Source: Deltaproteobacteria bacterium HGW-Deltaproteobacteria-22
GTDB taxonomy: Bacteria; Myxococcota_A; Polyangia; HGW-17
Length of the DNA stretch: 43,266 nt
Assembly (NCBI GenBank): GCA_002841825.1
Contig: PHAZ01000007.1
Location: 34,928 to 78,193, forward strand
Direction of reading: 5' to 3'
Part shown: positions 1 through 6,595 of the stretch, in pieces
Layout: each line of letters opens with the position of its first letter
Position numbering within the stretch: the first letter of the stretch is position 1
Position numbers and translations under genes: made by a program
Notes under the pieces: model-generated
What the model was told of the DNA's origin: nothing
What the model saw: only the letters and a program-made list of their open reading frames with translations
Database searches by the model: none

Positions 1-1
1 G

Positions 2-232
2 TTGACCAACCGCCTCACCGCCCGCTTCGTCATCGCCCTGCCCGCCAATGTGTTCATGGCCGTCCAGAGAAAGCTCGGCCTGGTCTTTCTGGAGCGCTCG
101 ACGCGCTGGGGCATGAACAACCTGCTCAAGATCGTGCCCGTGGCCGGTGGGGCCGTGGCCGGAACGCTCGACGCGGTCGTGCTGCGCCGTGTGGGCAACA
201 CCGCGATCGAATGGTTCGAAGAGCCTTCCTGA
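2..232 (+). CDS. EcsC-like protein, C-terminal fragment (5' truncated by window)
   Basis: The frame is open from the window edge to a TGA at 230-232 and gives 76 residues; the true start lies outside the window, and the TTG at base 2 is only the first possible codon. The tail, with 'KIVPVAGGAVAGTLDAVVL' followed by RRVGNTAIEWF, resembles the C-terminus of EcsC-family proteins, where a Gly-rich hydrophobic helix is followed by a conserved R-x-x-G-x-x-A...F segment. The biochemical role of EcsC is not well defined. It converges with the adaptor gene on the other strand, 20 bp away. The family call rests on this short tail only. Confidence 0.5.
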   Translation: MTNRLTARFVIALPANVFMAVQRKLGLVFLERSTRWGMNNLLKIVPVAGGAVAGTLDAVVLRRVGNTAIEWFEEPS

Positions 233-252
233 CCTCAATTTGATAAATGAAT

Positions 253-1365
253 CTAGGGGTTCATCGAAGGAGCCTGGTCCCGTACGAAAACGGGAGTACC
301 TTCCCTCAGGAATTGCTGGCCCGAAATGACCAGCTCGTCACCGGGGGCGAGGCCCTCGAGGATCTCCAGGCGACCATGGATCAGGCGGCCTGTCTTCACG
401 TACGCCACGGCGGCGCGCCTAGAGCGCGCGAGGTATACGTAAGTACGGCGATCCTCGGAACGCATCACGGCGGAGAACGGCACGCGAAGCGCGGGCGGGC
501 CCGGAAGCTCCAGCGTCACGATGGCCTTCATGCCTCCGCGCAGCACCGGCTTGTCCCCGACGAACTCATTGTCCACCAGGATCGTCACCGGAAACGTGCG
601 CGTCTTGAAGTCCGCCAGCGGCGAGATGTGGTCGATCTTCCCGGTGGTCTTCTTCTCAGGATCGGAGAATTCCAGGTTCACCGTGGACCCCGGCTTCAGG
701 TGTGTCAGTTCCTGCTCGGAGGCCGGGATCACCACCCGGATCCGGGACAGGTCCAGCAGCGTTCCCACCTCGCGCGCCGGTGAAACCAGATCACCCTCGG
801 AGACGGACTTCTTCTCGATCACACCCGCGATCGGAGCCCGCAAGAACACCCCCGAGAGGGCCACGTCGGCCTGTCGCAACTGCGCCTTGGCGACGTTGAC
901 CTTGCCCTGCATGCGGTCGGCCTCGGCCTGGGGCAGGGCGTCCTGTCCGGCCAGGGTCTGCATCCGTACCGCGTCTGGCTCCAGTGTCCTCACCTGAATC
1001 TGCGCGAGCTTGCGGTAGGACCAGTAGTCCTCCTCGACGAGCGTGCCGAGCAGGTCGCCGGCCTTGACCACGGCGCCCTCCTGGAAATTGAGGGTCTTGA
1101 TCCGGCCGCTGCCCTTGAAGGTGAGCTGGATCTCGGCCCCGGGTGCGGTCGTCGCGGTCCAGCGCAGCCGCTCGACGGTGGCCTGCTGCACGAGCTTCTC
1201 CGTGCGCACGGTCACTTGGTTCTCCGTGCGCACGGTCACCTGGTTTTCCGTGCGCACGGTCACCTGGTTCTCCCCGGTCTGCCGGGGTTGGTCACCGGAA
1301 GGTGACTCGGTGCAGGCGAAGGTGGAGAACAGGAGAATGGAAAGAATTATTGCAACAATTCTCAT
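253..1365 (-). CDS. Efflux RND/HlyD-type periplasmic adaptor lipoprotein (membrane fusion protein)
   Basis: 370 residues. The N-terminus MRIVAIILSILLFSTFAC is a lipoprotein signal with Cys18 as lipidation site. The body has the usual adaptor order: a biotinyl-lipoyl half (GSGRIKTLNFQEGAVVKAGDLL), a short helical hairpin around residues 120-165, the second lipoyl half (FLRAPIAGVIEKKSVSEGDL), a beta-barrel and a membrane-proximal domain ending in GLAPGDELVISGQQFL. Such proteins bridge an inner-membrane pump to a TolC channel. Residues about 32-55 carry three copies of ENQVTVRT. The gene overlaps the upstream TetR gene by 4 bp (ATGA), so the two are probably translationally coupled, but no pump or channel follows; the adaptor is an orphan here. 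Confidence 0.88.
   Translation of the reverse strand: MRIVAIILSILLFSTFACTESPSGDQPRQTGENQVTVRTENQVTVRTENQVTVRTEKLVQQATVERLRWTATTAPGAEIQLTFKGSGRIKTLNFQEGAVVKAGDLLGTLVEEDYWSYRKLAQIQVRTLEPDAVRMQTLAGQDALPQAEADRMQGKVNVAKAQLRQADVALSGVFLRAPIAGVIEKKSVSEGDLVSPAREVGTLLDLSRIRVVIPASEQELTHLKPGSTVNLEFSDPEKKTTGKIDHISPLADFKTRTFPVTILVDNEFVGDKPVLRGGMKAIVTLELPGPPALRVPFSAVMRSEDRRTYVYLARSRRAAVAYVKTGRLIHGRLEILEGLAPGDELVISGQQFLREGTPVFVRDQAPSMNP
1201..1272. repeat. Three tandem 24-bp units inside the adaptor gene
   Basis: Three head-to-tail 24-bp units occupy 1201-1224, 1225-1248 and 1249-1272, differing at only two positions (a T/C at unit position 16 and a C/T at position 22). Each encodes eight residues, so copy-number change keeps the frame. 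They fall in the linker between the lipidated Cys and the first lipoyl domain. Confidence 0.95.
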
Positions 1366-2063
1366 GCTTTTCCAGAGAGGGGCTTTCCGGAGAAGAAATC
1401 CAGCAGGATGGACTTGATATCCACGCCGAGGTCCATCTCATCTTCGAAGGCCTGCGCATACACCGGCCACTCCCGGTACTGCGGCAGCCTCGACAGGTCG
1501 GGCTTGTGGATCTCCCAGACCACCAGCTTGGCGATGGTTTCCTGCACCGTCTGCATGATCAACTTCTCGGAGATGTCGACGAACTGAAAGCCCATGATCG
1601 AGAACAGGCCATGGGTGTAGACCCAGACCTGCCGGATCACGTGCAGGATGCGGGCAGGCTCCATCCGCCCCAGAAACGGGTGGTCCTTGAAGGATGTATG
1701 CTGCACGAGAAAGAAGAGCATCTCGTTGGCCTTGGAGAAGTCGAGCCGCCCGGTCTGGAAGATCAGATGGTAGATATGCGGCTCCTCCTTCATCAACTTG
1801 ACCTGCATCCGCGCGATGTGGTGCAGCGGCTCGCCCTCGATGGGCGCACCCAGCAGGAACTCCTTGACGAAGCCGGCGGCGTGCTCGATGGTGGCCAACT
1901 CCAGCTCCTCCATGTTGGAAAACGCCCGATAGATCGGCTGGGTGGAGCAATCCATGGCGTTGGCCAGGTTGCGCGTCGACAAACGTCCAACGCCATTTCT
2001 GCGGACGAACTCGAACGCACCATGAATCAGCATCTCGCGGGTAATGAAAACTCTCGGTGGCAT
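1362..2063 (-). CDS. TetR/AcrR-family transcriptional repressor
   Basis: 233 residues from the chosen start. The N-terminus holds a TetR-type helix-turn-helix: ITREMLIHGAFEFVRRNGV, then LSTRNLANAMDCSTQPIYRA with the recognition helix and the aromatic 'YRAF' in place of the usual YxHF. The C-terminal ligand-binding domain has no recognisable ligand signature. An in-frame ATG five codons upstream (2078) exists, but a full Shine-Dalgarno GGAGGTGA sits five bases before the ATG at 2063, which overlaps the upstream candidate and decides for 2063. The stop overlaps the adaptor start by 4 bp. A dyad across the predicted -10 suggests autorepression and control of the adaptor. Confidence 0.88.
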   Translation of the reverse strand: MPPRVFITREMLIHGAFEFVRRNGVGRLSTRNLANAMDCSTQPIYRAFSNMEELELATIEHAAGFVKEFLLGAPIEGEPLHHIARMQVKLMKEEPHIYHLIFQTGRLDFSKANEMLFFLVQHTSFKDHPFLGRMEPARILHVIRQVWVYTHGLFSIMGFQFVDISEKLIMQTVQETIAKLVVWEIHKPDLSRLPQYREWPVYAQAFEDEMDLGVDIKSILLDFFSGKPLSGKA

Positions 2064-2081
2064 TGAAATCACCTCCATGCC

Positions 2082-2095
2082 ATAACATGCGTTAT
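2082..2095 (-). promoter_or_regulatory. Candidate TetR operator overlapping the -10
   Basis: The inverted repeat ATAAC-N4-GTTAT (2082-2086 and 2091-2095) overlaps the predicted -10 hexamer of the TetR gene. Its position fits an autoregulatory operator; binding is inferred, not shown. Confidence 0.5.
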
Positions 2096-2119
2096 ACTTT
2101 TTGTCGGTGCCAGGATCAA
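2091..2119 (-). promoter_or_regulatory. Sigma70-type promoter of the TetR-adaptor pair
   Basis: On the minus strand TTGATC (2114-2119) and TATAAC (2091-2096) are separated by 17 bp. The -10 end is 27 bp from the chosen ATG at 2063. Confidence 0.6.
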
Positions 2120-2155
2120 GGAAATACTGGCAAATTTTGTTATTTATTTACAGCC

Positions 2156-4208
2156 TCAAGGCAGGACTTCGGCTGGAAAGAGGCGGGTGATCGTGGTGCC
2201 ATCGCCCAACTGGCCATAGTCGTTGAATCCCCAGCACCACACAAGACCGTCCCCTTTCACCGCGCAGGTGTAGATCTCGTCGGCGGCCACCACCTCGACG
2301 TCAGTGAGACCCGTCGTGGTCACGGACAGGGACCGGTTGATGTCGGTTCCGTCGCCCAGTTCACCCTGTCGGTTGTGTCCCCAGCACCGGAGCGTACCGT
2401 CCGAGAGCAGCGCGCACGAGTGGATGAAACCCAGCGCCAGGGAGACGGCGCCGCCGAGGCCTGACACGGTCAGCGGCGTCCAACTCTCGGTTGTGCTTCC
2501 GTGGCCGAGTTGGCCGTAGGTATTGTAGCCCCAGCAACGCACCGTTCCGTCTTCCAGCAGCGCGCAGGTGTGCTGGTTCCCCAGGGCGATGTGGATCGCG
2601 GTGGTGATGCCAGTGACGTTGGTCGGGGTGTTTCTGGTGGTGGTGGTGCCGTCGCCCAGCCGCCCGTTCAGGTTCACGCCCCAGCACTGCGCCTGTCCGG
2701 TGAGCAGCACCGCACAAGTATGGTAGTAGCCGCCGGCGATGACGCGCACGCCCGACAGCCCCGTGGGTGACACGGGCAGGAGGCGGTTGGTGCTCGAGCC
2801 GTCGCCGAGCTGGCTCGACCCGTTGCGGCCCCAGCAGCGCACGGTCCCATCCTGGAGCAGGGCACAGGCATGAAACGATCCGGCTGTGAGGGCCGTCACG
2901 CCGCTGAGATTCTGTACCGTCTGGGGCGTCGCATGATCCACCGTCGTGCCGTCGCCGAGCTGGCCGTAGCCGTTGTGCCCCCAGCACTTCACGGTTCCGT
3001 CCGAGATCAGCGCGCAGGCGAACTCGCTGCCGGCGACCAGATCGGTTGCGTCGGTCAGGCCCTGCACCGCCACGGGCACCAGGGAGCTCACCGTCGTCCC
3101 GTTACCCAGCTCGCCCACCGAGTTGCCTCCCCAGCATCTGGCGGAGCCGTCGGCGAGCAGGGCACAGGCGAAAAACTGACCGGTGGTGACGCGAACCGCC
3201 CGCTGGCAGGTGGATGAACTGATGACGCAGGCCGCCGAACAGGTGGGGGTGCCGCTGAAGAAGCCGAAGTCCCGGCAGGTGGCACCGGCCAGGTCGCTGC
3301 CGTCGCATTCCTCTTCAAAGAGGGCCTGCACCAGGTTGTCGCCGCAACGTCCCACGGCCGCGCAGCCGGACTCGTCCAGGGCGGTGCAGGTGTCGTTGCA
3401 GCCGAGATCTCCGCCGTACCATCCCCGCGATTCACAGGTCTGGCCTCCCACGTCCCCGATCTCGCAGATCTCGCCGTCGCCGGCCTGGATGATGCTGTCC
3501 CCGCATTTGCCGAAGCTCGCGCAGTCGCCGAGGTTGAAGTGACAGAAATTGTCACATGTCAGGGTGCCGCCGTAATAGCCGAGGCTCTCGCAGGTGGAGG
3601 AGTCGAGCTCGGATCCGTCGCACTCCTCGCCGTAGGTCCCCTGAACGGTGCTGTCTCCGCACTTGCCGAAATTCTGGCAACTCTCGAGGTCGTACAGGCA
3701 GTCAAACTCACCACACGCGAGGGTGCCACCGTACCAACCGAGGCTCTCGCAGGTCTCCCCGTCGAGGTCGTCACCTTCGCAGTCCTCAAAGCGATGAACA
3801 ATCAAATCATCACCACACGTGATCGAATATTCGCAGCCCGTGGTGTCGTACCGGCAGAACTCGTTGCAGCCGAGGTTGCCGACACCCAGGCCCAGGCTGG
3901 TGCAGGACTCGGCCGACAGGTCGTCGCCCTCGCACTGCTCGCCGAACCCGACCTGGATGATGTCGTCTCCACAGCGGGAGGAACACACCGACAAATCGAG
4001 GGTGCAGTCCGCACGACACACCAGCGGATCGCTCTGCTGGTAGAAACCGAGCGCCTCGCAGTTGATCGCGGAGGTGGCCTCGCCGTCGCACGCCTCGCCC
4101 GGATCGAGCACGCCGTCGCCGCAGTTGTCCACGATTTTCACCTCGGCTTTGCATCCAGAAAGGACATAGATTAATAAATAAAGCGGGAGGGCTGATCTGA
4201 ATCCTCAT
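2156..4208 (-). CDS. Cys-rich CGD-repeat plus RCC1 seven-bladed propeller lipoprotein, with an apparent +1 frameshift in the signal peptide
   Basis: The main frame runs from 4141 (GTG) to 2156 and gives 661 residues. It has six Cys-rich modules starting CGDG/CGDD/CGDS/CGDN (residues about 7-315), each with ECDG- or CEGD-like continuations, then seven RCC1-type blades marked by CWGxNxxGxLGxGT. The fold is probably a disulfide-rich stalk carrying a beta-propeller on the cell surface. Upstream in the same frame lie a hydrophobic stretch and a lipobox (LLIYVLSGC) but no start codon, because a TGA precedes them. An ATG at 4206-4208, with AAGGAG six bases before it (4215-4220) and a promoter at 4251-4279, is in the other frame. 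Removing one base after codon 4 gives MRIQ joined to SALPLYLLIYVLSGC, a textbook lipoprotein signal. Either the sequence has a one-base error or the gene is broken or shifted. Ligand unknown. Confidence 0.8.
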
Positions 4209-4250
4209 GACTGACTCCTTCGATACGGCACCCGGCACGGGAATGGGCGC

Positions 4251-4279
4251 ACCATAGCAGAGCGAAGGCCCCGATTCAA
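4251..4279 (-). promoter_or_regulatory. Promoter for the RCC1 lipoprotein gene
   Basis: On the minus strand TTGAAT (4274-4279) and TATGGT (4251-4256) are separated by exactly 17 bp. The predicted transcript starts about 36 bases before the ATG at 4208, which supports that ATG as the real start. Confidence 0.5.
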
Positions 4280-4334
4280 TGGGGTCCAACCGCGGAGGTT
4301 TGACAGGACTGTGTTTTTCTGCCATGGAGAAGCC

Positions 4335-5084
4335 ATGTGCAGGATGGCCCTATTTTCCTGGATGATGATGGCGATGGCGTGCTCGGAGCCGGCTTCCAAA
4401 CCCGGGCCGGCGTTGGGCGGGCCGCCGGTGCATGCGGTGCCCGTTCCTTTGGAGCATGGACCCGAAAAAGGCCCGGCCCTCAGACCACCGGCACCACACA
4501 CACCGCTTGAACGGCGGCTGGCGGCTGCCGGACTCACCGAGGTCACGCCCGGGCCTGGTTTGCTGATCGATCTCGTCTACGCCACGGAAGGCAACTTCAC
4601 CGGACGCGTCATCTACAAGGAGCTTCACCGCTGCTTCCTTCAGCCGGAGGCCGCGGAGAAATTGCTGGCCGCCGCCGCCGCGCTGTCAGTCAAGCGCCCG
4701 GAATGGATCCTGCGCGTGGTCGATTGCGTGCGCCCGCTGTCTGTGCAGCGGATCCTCTGGGCGGCCCATCCCAACCCCGCCCACGTGGCCAATCCGGAGA
4801 CCGGCACCTCTTCCCACAATCATGGATGTGCGGTGGACCTCACCCTCGCCGCAGGCCAAGGAGCGCTGGAGATGGGGACGGAGATCGACGATTTCTCCGC
4901 AGGAAGGAAGCTCACCGTGAAGGAAGAAGAGCGCCTTTGCCGAACCGGTGAACTGTCCGCTGCTGCCTGCAACAACCGACGGTTGTTGCGCACGGTCATG
5001 ACCGGCGCCGGCTTTGTCCCGTACGAAGGCGAGTGGTGGCACTTCAATGGCTGTGACCGCGACCGGTTCGACCTCATTCCGTAG
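4335..5084 (+). CDS. D-alanyl-D-alanine dipeptidase, VanX/M15D family lipoprotein
   Basis: 249 residues. The ATG at 4335 is chosen over a GTG at 4311 because GGAGA (4326-4330) sits just ahead of it and because it begins a lipoprotein signal (MCRMALFSWMMMAMAC, Cys16). The catalytic set of the family is intact: VYATEGNFTG near the start of the domain, the substrate-stabilising Arg in VDCVRPLSVQ, the zinc ligands in SSHNHGCAVD, and the base and third ligand in GEWWHF. The enzyme hydrolyses D-Ala-D-Ala. As a lipoprotein it would act in the periplasm on cell-wall dipeptide, which fits peptidoglycan turnover; no vanH/vanA partners are nearby, so vancomycin resistance is not indicated. A terminator follows at 5125-5155. 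Confidence 0.9.
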   Translation: MCRMALFSWMMMAMACSEPASKPGPALGGPPVHAVPVPLEHGPEKGPALRPPAPHTPLERRLAAAGLTEVTPGPGLLIDLVYATEGNFTGRVIYKELHRCFLQPEAAEKLLAAAAALSVKRPEWILRVVDCVRPLSVQRILWAAHPNPAHVANPETGTSSHNHGCAVDLTLAAGQGALEMGTEIDDFSAGRKLTVKEEERLCRTGELSAAACNNRRLLRTVMTGAGFVPYEGEWWHFNGCDRDRFDLIP

Positions 5085-5124
5085 GCATCCGGCAGCAGCC
5101 ATCGCCACGGAAATCAGATCAGTG

Positions 5125-5155
5125 GTCTGACGGCTTGACCCGCAGGACTTTTTTT
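5125..5155 (+). terminator. Rho-independent terminator after the dipeptidase gene
   Basis: A stem formed by GTCTG-(A)-CGG and CCG-CAG-(G)-AC with a six-base loop (5134-5139) is followed at once by seven T (5149-5155). Two single-base bulges weaken it slightly. Confidence 0.6.
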
Positions 5156-5163
5156 ACTACGAA
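5135..5163 (+). promoter_or_regulatory. Possible promoter for the Sel1 lipoprotein, inside the terminator
   Basis: TTGACC (5135-5140) is followed after 17 bp by TACGAA (5158-5163). The -35 is good and the -10 is weak. The element overlaps the terminator hairpin and T-run. Confidence 0.35.
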
Positions 5164-5211
5164 TGGAATCGCGATTGATCACCGAACCGCTTCGGAAGGG
5201 ACAACAAATTC

Positions 5212-6552
5212 ATGAAACGAACGCTCCTCCCCGTTTTTGCCTGCCTGGCGCTGCTGCTCTCGTGCCAATGCGAGTTCCATGTCGGCTCGAAGGACAAGAA
5301 GGAATCCGACAAGAACCAGACGCCCGATGAATTGTACCAGGAGGGCCTGCACCACCTCCGGGCGCCGGGTGCCAACGAGGCGAGGCCCGAGAAGGCGCTC
5401 CTCTTCTTCACCCGGGCCGCCGAGCAGGGCCACGCCGACGCACAGTTCAACCTGGGCGTGATGTATGAGCGTGGCATCGGCGTCAAGGCCGACCCGGCAC
5501 AGGCCCTCGCGTGGTACCGAAAGAGTGCACTGCAGGATAATCCCAAAGCCATCTTCAATCTCGGAGTGATGATCGACAACGGCCGGGGCGGGCCCGAGAA
5601 TCCGGGCGAGGCGTTCGCCCTGTTCCAGAAAGCGGCCGACAAGGGGATTTCCGACGCCTTTTACAGTCTGGGCTTCTGCTACGAGCACGGGCGCGGGGTC
5701 GCCGTTGACTTCGCCATGGCCGCACAGTGGTACCAGAAGGCCGCAGACAAGGGCGACGGCAGCGCCCAACTAAACCTGGGGTTGCTCTACGAGAGCGGGC
5801 GCGGCGTCCAGGCCGATCTCAAGCGCGCGCTCGAACTGATCGGCAAGCCTGCCGCTGCCGGCGGTGCGTTGGCCATGTTCAACATGGGACGCATCCTGGA
5901 GCGGGAGAACTCCGGCGTCCAGGACCTTCCCGGAGCGGTTGGATGGTATCAAAAGGCCGCAGTCAAGGGCAACGCCAAGGCCATGACGAACCTTGGACTG
6001 CTTACCGAGGAGGGACGCGGCATCGAGAAGGATCCGAAGTCCGCCGCCGTGTGGTTCCGCAAGGCCGCCGACCTGGACGATCCCATGGGCATGCTCAATC
6101 TGGGCCGCATGATGCTCGACGGGGTGGGCGTGGAGAAGGATCCGAAGGGAGGCATCGCGTGGTTCCGCAAGGCCGCCGACCTGGGAAACTCCATCGCCCG
6201 GTACAACCTGGCGGTCTGCCTCGAGGACGGACGCGGCACCGAAAAGAATCCGGTCGAGGCCGTGAAACTGTACCAGCAGTCAGCAGGTGCCGGACACGTG
6301 ATGTCGATGGTCAACCTCGGCCTGGCGTACATCAACGGCCGGGGCATCCTGCAGGATTACGCCAAGGGCCTCGAGTGGATCACGAAGGCCGCCGACGCCG
6401 GACATCCGCTGGGATACATGAACCTCGGCCTGCTCCACGAGGAAGGCTTCGGTGTGAAGCAGGACCGGGAAAAGGCCCGTGTCTACTACCAGAAGGCCCT
6501 GGACCTCGGCTTCCCTCCGGCGGCCGAGCGCCTCAAGAAGTTGAAGAAATGA
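5212..6552 (+). CDS. Sel1-repeat (SLR) lipoprotein
   Basis: 446 residues. MKRTLLPVFACLALLLSC is a lipoprotein signal (Cys18). From about residue 40 to the end there are some ten to eleven 36-residue Sel1-like repeats, each with the pattern A-x-x-N-L-G-x-x-Y-x-x-G-x-G-V followed by A-x-x-W-(Y/F)-x-K-A-A. These alpha-alpha repeats form a superhelix that binds proteins or peptides; in other bacteria SLR proteins act as scaffolds at the envelope or in signalling. The repeat block runs almost to the C-terminus, which ends LKKLKK. It stands alone between a terminator and a GC-rich hairpin, so it looks monocistronic. No partner can be named from the sequence. Confidence 0.9.
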   Translation: MKRTLLPVFACLALLLSCQCEFHVGSKDKKESDKNQTPDELYQEGLHHLRAPGANEARPEKALLFFTRAAEQGHADAQFNLGVMYERGIGVKADPAQALAWYRKSALQDNPKAIFNLGVMIDNGRGGPENPGEAFALFQKAADKGISDAFYSLGFCYEHGRGVAVDFAMAAQWYQKAADKGDGSAQLNLGLLYESGRGVQADLKRALELIGKPAAAGGALAMFNMGRILERENSGVQDLPGAVGWYQKAAVKGNAKAMTNLGLLTEEGRGIEKDPKSAAVWFRKAADLDDPMGMLNLGRMMLDGVGVEKDPKGGIAWFRKAADLGNSIARYNLAVCLEDGRGTEKNPVEAVKLYQQSAGAGHVMSMVNLGLAYINGRGILQDYAKGLEWITKAADAGHPLGYMNLGLLHEEGFGVKQDREKARVYYQKALDLGFPPAAERLKKLKK

Positions 6553-6572
6553 TCCCGGCCGCCCCCGGGATC
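6551..6572. terminator. GC-rich hairpin between converging genes
   Basis: A perfect 8-bp stem, GATCCCGG (6551-6558) with CCGGGATC (6565-6572), and a six-base loop, begins at the Sel1 gene stop. No T-run follows on the plus strand; on the minus strand ATTTCTT follows. It could serve as a weak bidirectional terminator for the two converging genes. Confidence 0.4.
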
Positions 6573-6595
6573 GGGTATGCGTTCCCGAGGGTGGA

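Noticed and set aside
1201-1272. CRISPR-like short repeats
   Set aside because: The units are adjacent with no spacers and encode an in-frame peptide repeat.
4300-4328. Consensus TTGACA upstream of the dipeptidase gene
   Set aside because: No acceptable -10 lies 16-18 bp downstream; the positions read CCATGG-like sequence at the ribosome site.
4335-5084. Vancomycin-resistance cluster
   Set aside because: Only the dipeptidase is present; there is no VanH, VanA-type ligase or two-component system, and the protein has an export signal.
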